From positions 1-10,362 of the forward strand of contig JALNWL010000076.1 in assembly GCA_023230905.1 (NCBI GenBank): a stretch of DNA of 10,362 nt. Direction: 5' to 3'. Within the stretch, counting starts at the first letter, position 1. The number at the start of each line of letters is the position of its first letter. Of the stretch, positions 6,828 to 10,362 are shown piece by piece. The translations under genes and the position numbers were made by a program. Under the pieces are notes generated by a model. It was given only the letters and a program-made list of their open reading frames with translations. It ran no database searches and was not told where the DNA came from. This DNA comes from Syntrophales bacterium (GTDB taxonomy: Bacteria > Desulfobacterota > Syntrophia > Syntrophales > UBA2251).

Positions 6828-7397
6828 CTAATTTTCAAGACCTGGCCCCCGGGTGGCCTCGTAGGCGTCCCGCAGGGCGGAGAGGTTGTTGGCGAGCACG
6901 GTGCTCGAGAGCTTCCACTTGAGACCCTTTTCGATGTACTCGAGAAAAACGAGGTTCGCGGCCCGTGCGAAGGCCCCCAGCAGGGGCGTGTTCACCATGG
7001 GCGCGCCCTCCTTGATGAGGTGGTGCCTGAAAGCGATGCCCGCCCCGTCGACGACGGCGACGGGGTGCCCGCCGTCGATCCCCGCATCCTCCGCCTTGAG
7101 CGGCGTGTTCACGACGATCAGTCCGCCCGGACGGAGCGATCCCAGGATATTGATCACCTTCAGCAGGGAGGGATCGAGCACGACGGCGATGTCGGCGTAC
7201 TCGATCTGGGCAAAGGTCCGAATCGGGGTTTCGGAGATCTTCGTCGAGGCGGTCAGGGGCGCCCCCCGGCGTTCCGGTCCGAAGGTTGGGGCCGACGTGA
7301 CCCCCTTGAATCCCTGCATATAGGCCGACTCCGCCAGGATCTGCGCGGCGAGCACCACTCCCTGTCCCCCGCGTCCGTGCCAAATCACTTCGTGCAT
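6828..7397 (-). CDS. porG: 2-oxoacid:ferredoxin oxidoreductase, gamma subunit
   Basis: This 189-residue gamma subunit corresponds to domain III of the single-chain pyruvate:ferredoxin oxidoreductases. The N-terminal GRGGQGVVLAAQILAESA (8-25) and FGPERRGAP (39-47) are the family signatures, followed by DIAVVLDPSLL and VNTPLLGAFARA. It is the first gene of the operon. The start at 7397 has a strong GGAGGAG site (7410-7404). An intrinsic terminator ends just 21 bases before the start codon, so transcription from the upstream promoter must read through it. The 101-bp gap to porD contains no gene and no clear regulatory site. The gene is also called porC or vorC in other naming schemes. Confidence 0.9.
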   Translation of the reverse strand: MHEVIWHGRGGQGVVLAAQILAESAYMQGFKGVTSAPTFGPERRGAPLTASTKISETPIRTFAQIEYADIAVVLDPSLLKVINILGSLRPGGLIVVNTPLKAEDAGIDGGHPVAVVDGAGIAFRHHLIKEGAPMVNTPLLGAFARAANLVFLEYIEKGLKWKLSSTVLANNLSALRDAYEATRGPGLEN

Positions 7398-7418
7398 CGT
7401 CTCTCCTCCGTGGTCGCC

Positions 7419-7455
7419 AAAAAAAAGGCCGCGGGTTTTTTAACCCGTGGCCTTT
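7419..7455 (-). terminator. Intrinsic terminator in the porGDAB leader
   Basis: On the minus strand the arm 7452-7442 pairs with 7437-7427 (11 bp, one G-U pair) around an AAAA loop (7441-7438). It is followed by eight T (complement of the A-run 7426-7419). The stem can extend by three A-T pairs into that run. On the plus strand there is no T-run after the hairpin, so the direction is clear. It lies between the small ORF and porG, with the porG ribosome site starting only nine bases beyond. The most economical reading is a conditional terminator of the por operon. Confidence 0.88.
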
Positions 7456-7479
7456 AGGAACCGATGAATTAAAGTCTGG

Positions 7480-7605
7480 TTATATCCTAAAAACGACGGG
7501 CGGTGGGCGCAATCCCACCCCGAGCAGAGCGAGGCACAACACGAGTCCCCCGAGGTTCGCCCGCGAACCGTCCTGTGTGCCGACTGCCGTGATTCCCGTC
7601 TTCAT
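7480..7605 (-). CDS. Small hydrophobic ORF, candidate leader peptide
   Basis: This is a 41-codon ORF starting about 30 nt after the predicted transcription start. The product is a short polar N terminus followed by a Leu/Val/Gly-rich stretch (residues 18-32, with seven Leu and two Val), then R-P-P-P-V-V-F-R-I and TAA. The GGAAAAG stretch six bases upstream could be a weak ribosome site; it lies in an overlapping five-codon ORF (7619-7602) whose TGA overlaps the ATG. The stop lies just past segment 2 of the antiterminator, where a ribosome reaching the end would cover that segment. It could be a branched-chain amino-acid leader peptide, a small membrane peptide, or a chance frame in a GC-rich structured RNA. 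I recognise no homologue. Confidence 0.4.
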   Translation of the reverse strand: MKTGITAVGTQDGSRANLGGLVLCLALLGVGLRPPPVVFRI

Positions 7606-7641
7606 TCGATCTTTTCCATTCACTTGGGGCAAGCTAGAGGG

Positions 7642-7670
7642 TTCATAAAACAAAAAATCGGGGCTGTCAA
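7642..7670 (-). promoter_or_regulatory. Sigma70-type promoter for the por leader and operon
   Basis: On the minus strand a perfect TTGACA (7670-7665), a 17-bp T-rich spacer and TATGAA (7647-7642, 4/6) form a good housekeeping promoter. The start of transcription would fall near 7635. It is the only convincing promoter seen upstream of porG, and no room for another exists between the leader terminator and the porG ribosome site. Confidence 0.7.
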
Positions 7671-7689
7671 TAAGGAAATCGAAGAAAAA

Positions 7690-7718
7690 TTGACGGCCTA
7701 TGGGCGATCTGCTATACG
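7690..7718 (+). promoter_or_regulatory. Sigma70-type promoter for the SDR gene
   Basis: TTGACG (7690-7695), a 17-bp spacer and TATACG (7713-7718) make a plausible housekeeping promoter pointing to the SDR gene. Its -35 lies 19 bp from the -35 of the opposite por promoter, across an A-rich stretch, so the two are back to back and could share a regulator. The predicted 5' leader is about 160 nt and contains the REP-like element. Confidence 0.5.
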
Positions 7719-7753
7719 TCAGCGTTACGAAACCTCAGAGTGGCCCTCCCTTT

Positions 7754-7822
7754 GCCATTCCCGTGCAGGCGGGAATCCCTCCGCTCCCCGGGACCGGACG
7801 GCCTTTTGCGCGGGGACGGCGG
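7754..7822. repeat. REP-like extragenic palindromes
   Basis: ATTCCCG (7757-7763) pairs with CGGGAAT (7770-7776) around a 6-nt loop, the familiar form of extragenic palindromes in delta-proteobacterial genomes. About 33 bp on, the 12-mer CGCGGGGACGGC (7809-7820) repeats the one at 1968-1979. The two parts may be the two ends of one composite element. It lies within the 5' leader of the SDR gene; no coding potential is evident. Confidence 0.5.
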
Positions 7823-7888
7823 ATGGATGAATGTGGGGCACCATTGAGGGTTTCGCCAAGAAATCGCTTGAGCGGGAGGTAAGGAAGC

Positions 7889-8680
7889 ATGGATCTCGGA
7901 TTGAAGGGCAGGGTGGCCGCGGTGGCCGGCGGCAGCCTCGGACTGGGGCGCGCAGTGGCGCTGGAACTGGCGCGCGAGGGGGCGCGGGTGGTGATCGGAG
8001 CGCTGGATGATGCGAGCCTCCCCGAGACGGCGGAGGCCCTGCGACGGGATACGGGGGCGGAGGTGCTCGCCGTACCGGCCGATGTCTCCGATCCGGAACA
8101 GGCGAAGCAGTTTGTCCGCGCGGCCATCGATCATTTCGGCACGATCGACATTCTCGTCAACAACGCGGGTGGGCCGCCGTCCCAGACGTTTCTCGAAATT
8201 GACGACGACCTCTGGGAATTCGGCTTCCGGCTCAACCTGCTCTCCACGATCGTCATGACCCGCGAGGCCGTGCCGGTCATGCGGGAGAAGCGCTGGGGGC
8301 GCATCATCAATATGACCTCCATCGCCGTCAAGCAGCCCATCGACGGCCTGATCCTCTCCAATACCGTCCGCTCAGGCGTGATCGGCCTCGCTAAGTCGCT
8401 CTCCAACGAACTGGCCCCGTACAACATTACCGTCAACAGCGTCTGTCCGGGCTATACCCTGACGGACCGCGTCCGCAATCTGGCGCGCACCACCGCCGAG
8501 AAGGAGGGGACGACTCCCGAGGCGGTCATCGCGCGCTGGGAGGCGGCCGTTCCCATGAAGCGCTTGGGGACCCCCGAGGAATTCGCCGCCCTCGTTGCGT
8601 TCCTCGCCTCCGAGCGCAGCGGGTACATCACGGGCGCGGCCATCCAGATCGACGGCGGCTGGTACAAGGGGGTCATGTAG
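7889..8680 (+). CDS. SDR-family protein with non-canonical active site
   Basis: This is a 263-residue classical-size short-chain dehydrogenase/reductase with a Rossmann fold. The nucleotide loop is AGGSLGLGRA (13-22), ADVSD (64-68) binds adenine, NNAGG (91-95) is standard, and N116 and S144 of the catalytic tetrad are present. The Tyr and Lys of the Y-x3-K motif are missing: the aligned positions are S157 and R161 in LSNTVRSG. PGYTLTDRV and the C-terminal TGAAIQIDGG are normal. This pattern matches the BKR-like SDR subgroup known to lack the tetrad (cd05344 type, from memory). Such members are often annotated as 3-oxoacyl-ACP reductases, but activity is unproven. The start has GGAGG and AAGGA upstream. 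nikR follows 99 bp on, behind its own operator-like site. Confidence 0.85.
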   Translation: MDLGLKGRVAAVAGGSLGLGRAVALELAREGARVVIGALDDASLPETAEALRRDTGAEVLAVPADVSDPEQAKQFVRAAIDHFGTIDILVNNAGGPPSQTFLEIDDDLWEFGFRLNLLSTIVMTREAVPVMREKRWGRIINMTSIAVKQPIDGLILSNTVRSGVIGLAKSLSNELAPYNITVNSVCPGYTLTDRVRNLARTTAEKEGTTPEAVIARWEAAVPMKRLGTPEEFAALVAFLASERSGYITGAAIQIDGGWYKGVM

Positions 8681-8721
8681 GGAAGGCCGTGTAAGGGTTC
8701 CCCGGCGCGGGGGCGAAAAAT

Positions 8722-8736
8722 GGGGTTGCGAACCCC
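8722..8736. other. Short GC-rich hairpin after the SDR gene
   Basis: GGGGTT (8722-8727) pairs with AACCCC (8731-8736) around GCG. There is no T-run after it, so it is at best a weak or factor-assisted terminator separating the SDR gene from nikR, which begins 44 bp later behind its own putative operator. Confidence 0.35.
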
Positions 8737-8744
8737 CAGCCGAT

Positions 8745-8771
8745 GTGCTACGCGTCGAAAAAAGATAACAT
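8745..8771. promoter_or_regulatory. Putative NikR operator upstream of nikR
   Basis: GTGCTAC (8745-8751), 13 bp, then ATAACAT (8765-8771) form an imperfect inverted repeat ending eight bases before the nikR start. It matches the Geobacter-type NikR consensus GTGTTAC-N13/14-GTAACAC (recalled from the literature) at 6/7 and 5/7 positions. The position suggests autorepression by nickel-bound NikR. Not tested by any search. Confidence 0.55.
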
Positions 8772-8779
8772 GAGGAGCC

Positions 8780-9196
8780 ATGTCGGACGTCGTCAGATTC
8801 GGCGTATCTCTGGAGAAGACGTTGCTTGACCGGTTCGACGCCCTGATCCGGGAGCGGAGCTACACCAACCGCTCCGAGGCCCTGCGGGACATGATCCGCC
8901 AGGAGCTGGTCCGCCGGGCCTGGGAGAAGGGGCAGGAGGTGGCCGGGGCGATCATCCTCAACTACGACCACCACCAGCGCGATATGTTGGGTAAGATCAC
9001 GGACATCCAGCACGACCACCAGGACCTTATCATCTCCACGCAGCACATCCATCTGGATCATCGGACCTGCTTGGAGATCGTGGCCGTCCGGGGCAAGGCC
9101 GACCGGGTGGAGGCCCTGGCCCACGCCCTGAGATCCGTCAAGGGCGTAAAGCATGGCGCGCTCAGCATATCGGGCACGGGCCGGGAGATGGGGTAG
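8780..9196 (+). CDS. nikR: Nickel-responsive transcriptional regulator NikR
   Basis: This 138-residue tetrameric regulator has an N-terminal ribbon-helix-helix DNA-binding domain (VRFGVSLEKTLLDRFD, 5-20; YTNRSEALRDMIRQEL, 28-43) and a C-terminal ACT-like metal domain. All four square-planar nickel ligands are present: H78, H89, H91 and C97, equivalent to H76, H87, H89 and C95 of E. coli NikR, in QHDHQDL and QHIHLDHRTCLEIV. Length is typical. Nickel-bound NikR would repress nickel uptake; the CbiM/NikM-type gene 181 bp downstream is the obvious target. The AGGAG ribosome site sits close to the ATG, and no in-frame alternative start fits better. A palindrome follows the stop directly. Confidence 0.95.
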   Translation: MSDVVRFGVSLEKTLLDRFDALIRERSYTNRSEALRDMIRQELVRRAWEKGQEVAGAIILNYDHHQRDMLGKITDIQHDHQDLIISTQHIHLDHRTCLEIVAVRGKADRVEALAHALRSVKGVKHGALSISGTGREMG

Positions 9197-9215
9197 GGGC
9201 AAAAATTTTTTGCCC
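9197..9215. other. Perfect palindrome immediately after nikR
   Basis: GGGCAAAAA and TTTTTGCCC flank a single central T, starting at the base after the nikR stop codon. It can form a stem of about seven pairs with an A/T loop and might act as a bidirectional terminator. The T-run lies inside the stem rather than after it, so the role is uncertain. Confidence 0.4.
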
Positions 9216-9219
9216 ACTC

Positions 9220-9246
9220 GTGTTACGAATTTTGAATTAATGGCAT
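9220..9246. promoter_or_regulatory. Putative NikR half-site upstream of the transporter gene
   Basis: GTGTTAC (9220-9226) is a perfect half-site of the recalled Geobacter-type NikR consensus. At the expected 13-bp spacing the partner is ATGGCAT (9240-9246), only 3/7 to GTAACAC. It lies about 150 bp upstream of the transporter start in an AT-rich patch that could be the promoter. Together with the better site before nikR it suggests a weaker or divergent operator. The rest of the 181-bp gap holds a small hairpin (9286-9307) and no gene. Confidence 0.4.
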
Positions 9247-9377
9247 TCAACGCGCCCACGAACGGGTTTCGGGACCCTTCTCTGAGGAGGAAACCGACGG
9301 TTCTTCCAGGATTGGGAAGGCCTTTCGTCTCACAAACCCGCATGATGGGATGATGCCCTGAATCAAGGAGTCTTGTT

Positions 9378-10362
9378 ATGCATATGGCGGATGCTTTGCT
9401 CTCCCCTGCCGTCGGGGCGACCGTGTGGGCCGGTACGGCGGCGGTGGGCGGATATGCCTCGAAGAAACTGAAGGTCCAAATCAATGACCGGATGATCCCC
9501 CTGATGGGGGTCATGGGCGCCTTCATCTTTGCCGCCCAGATGATCAATTTCACCATCCCCGGGACGGGCTCGAGCGGCCACCTGGGCGGCGGCATGATCC
9601 TCGCGATCCTCCTGGGGCCTCACGCCGCCTTTCTCACGATGGCCTCCGTCCTGACCGTTCAGGCGCTCTTCTTCGCCGACGGCGGACTCCTGGCCCTGGG
9701 CTGCAACATCTGGAACCTGGGGGTTTATCCCTGCTACCTCGTCTATCCGTTTGTCTACCGGCCCCTGGCCGGGGAGGGCCGCAGTCCGGGTCGCCTCCTG
9801 ATCGCCTCGGTTCTGAGCGTGGTGATCGCGCTGCAATTGGGCGCCTTCTCGGTCGTTTTGGAGACGCTGCTGTCCGGACGGAGCGAACTACCCTTCGGCG
9901 CCTTCGTGCTGCTCATGCAGCCGATCCACCTGGCCATCGGGATCGTGGAGGGGTTCGTGACGGCCGGCGTCATCGGCTACGTCGCGGCCGCGCGGCCCGA
10001 GATCCTCGCGAGCGTCGCCGCCGCGCGGCCGGTCGCCGCCGGCGTTCCGCTCGCGAAGGTGCTGACGGTTTTCGCGCTCCTTGCCGTCCTGACGGGCGGG
10101 GCGTTTTCCTGGTTTGCCTCGACGCACCCGGACGGTCTGGAATGGGCGATTGAACGGGTGACGGGCCGGGGCGAGCTGTCAGAGGCGGAACACGGCGTCG
10201 CGGCCGTTCTCCGGGGCCTCGAGGAGAAAACCGCCTTTCTCCCCGACTACGGCTTCAAGGCGGATGCGGCCGAGCCGGCCCCCGAGGACTCGGCGCCCGC
10301 CTGGCCCGGCATCGAGGCCGGGACGTCGGCGGCGGGCGTCACGGGCGCGGCCATCGTCCTCG
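9378..10362 (+). CDS. nikM: CbiM/NikM-type nickel or cobalt ECF transporter membrane subunit, fused to PDGLE domain, 3' end missing
   Basis: This is the substrate-capture component of an energy-coupling-factor metal importer; 328 codons are visible and the frame is open at the window edge. It begins MHMADALLSP, the conserved N terminus in which the Met1 amine, His2 and a later His (here H68 in GSSGHLGGG) bind the metal. The start is fixed by this motif and by AAGGAG (9365-9370) seven bases upstream. Several hydrophobic helices follow up to about residue 215. A further helix (about 232-246) leads into THPDGLEWAIERV (249-261), the NikN/CbiN-like PDGLE domain, so it is an NikMN-type fusion. Nearby nikR and the GTGTTAC site favour nickel over cobalt, but CbiM (cobalt) cannot be excluded. 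ATPase and T-component genes would be expected beyond the window. Confidence 0.88.
   Translation, partial: MHMADALLSPAVGATVWAGTAAVGGYASKKLKVQINDRMIPLMGVMGAFIFAAQMINFTIPGTGSSGHLGGGMILAILLGPHAAFLTMASVLTVQALFFADGGLLALGCNIWNLGVYPCYLVYPFVYRPLAGEGRSPGRLLIASVLSVVIALQLGAFSVVLETLLSGRSELPFGAFVLLMQPIHLAIGIVEGFVTAGVIGYVAAARPEILASVAAARPVAAGVPLAKVLTVFALLAVLTGGAFSWFASTHPDGLEWAIERVTGRGELSEAEHGVAAVLRGLEEKTAFLPDYGFKADAAEPAPEDSAPAWPGIEAGTSAAGVTGAAIVL

Larger units (their letters stand above)
7419..7635 (-). promoter_or_regulatory. Candidate transcription attenuator / riboswitch leader of porGDAB
   Basis: The leader can fold in mutually exclusive ways. Segment 2 (7500-7495, CCCGTC) pairs with segment 1 (7600-7595, GACGGG). 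Alternatively segment 2 extended (7500-7486) pairs with segment 3 (7458-7444, CCTAAAGGCCACGGG): 14 of 15 positions pair, with one C-C mismatch and two G-U pairs, around a 27-nt loop. Segment 3 is also the 5' arm of the terminator, so the 2:3 pairing is an antiterminator. Within the 1:2 closure are two local hairpins (7519-7514 with 7507-7502; 7569-7563 with 7560-7554) and a GGCACA/TGTGCC closure (7581-7576 with 7538-7533). The layout matches amino-acid attenuators and transcriptional riboswitches. No known aptamer class was recognised. Pairings were found by eye, with no energy calculation. Confidence 0.6.

Noticed and set aside
7502..7519. Cobalamin-riboswitch-like GGTGGGCGCAATCCCACC on the plus strand
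   Set aside because: Only a superficial likeness to the GGTG...AATCC box; the other conserved boxes are missing, and the strand with promoter and terminator is the opposite one.
7554..7569. GGTTCGC...GCGAACC, resembling a tRNA T-arm
   Set aside because: No acceptor, D or anticodon arms can be placed around it; it is better explained as a hairpin in the por leader.
7419..7635. TPP riboswitch before the TPP-dependent oxidoreductase
   Set aside because: It would make sense biologically, but the CUGAGA and the pyrophosphate-sensor sequences of the TPP aptamer are absent.
8372..9595. Long minus-strand open frame across SDR, nikR and nikM
   Set aside because: It runs antisense to three real genes and has no coherent domain.

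Overview
The window is GC-rich, densely coded bacterial DNA. It probably comes from an anaerobic Gram-negative bacterium of the former Deltaproteobacteria (Desulfobacterota, perhaps Syntrophales-like). Three things support this: a Kdo transferase (waaA), which means an LPS outer membrane; a four-subunit, archaeal-type 2-oxoacid:ferredoxin oxidoreductase, which suggests anaerobic metabolism; and a NikR gene whose upstream site looks like the Geobacter-type operator. The taxonomic placement is inference.

Layout. 2-679 (+): 3' part of a nitronate monooxygenase-like flavoprotein gene, ending in a good intrinsic terminator and a very stable second hairpin. 811-1860 (-): a DapB-fold NAD(P)-dependent dehydrogenase related to 2,4-diaminopentanoate dehydrogenase. 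1861-2042: spacer with a REP-like relic. 2043-2696 (-): ribulose-phosphate 3-epimerase, divergent from waaA at 2860-4188 (+). The end of waaA runs into a degenerate 7-bp tandem repeat. 4306-7397 (-): tightly packed operon porG-porD-porA-porB (gamma, delta, alpha, beta) of a 2-oxoacid:ferredoxin oxidoreductase. 7398-7888: a long regulatory intergenic region with back-to-back promoters. 7889-8680 (+): an SDR protein with a degenerate catalytic motif. 8780-9196 (+): nikR. 9378 to the window end (+): a CbiM/NikM-type metal transport membrane protein, cut off by the window edge.

The most interesting element lies just upstream of porG on the minus strand. A sigma70-like promoter (TTGACA, 17-bp spacer, TATGAA; 7670-7642) is followed about 30 nt later by a 41-codon hydrophobic, Leu/Val-rich small ORF (7605-7480). 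A strong intrinsic terminator (7455-7419) follows and ends only 21 nt before the porG start codon. By eye, three mutually exclusive pairings are possible. The segment at 7500-7495 can pair back with 7600-7595, or 7500-7486 can pair forward with 7458-7444 (14 of 15 positions), and the forward pairing would destroy the terminator stem. This is the geometry of an amino-acid-type attenuator or a transcriptional riboswitch controlling the oxidoreductase operon. I do not recognise it as a known class.

The right-hand end is a nickel module. NikR has all four nickel-ligand positions. A GTGCTAC-N13-ATAACAT inverted repeat sits between the SDR gene and nikR, and a perfect GTGTTAC half-site sits upstream of the transporter gene. 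This suggests NikR regulates itself and the transporter.
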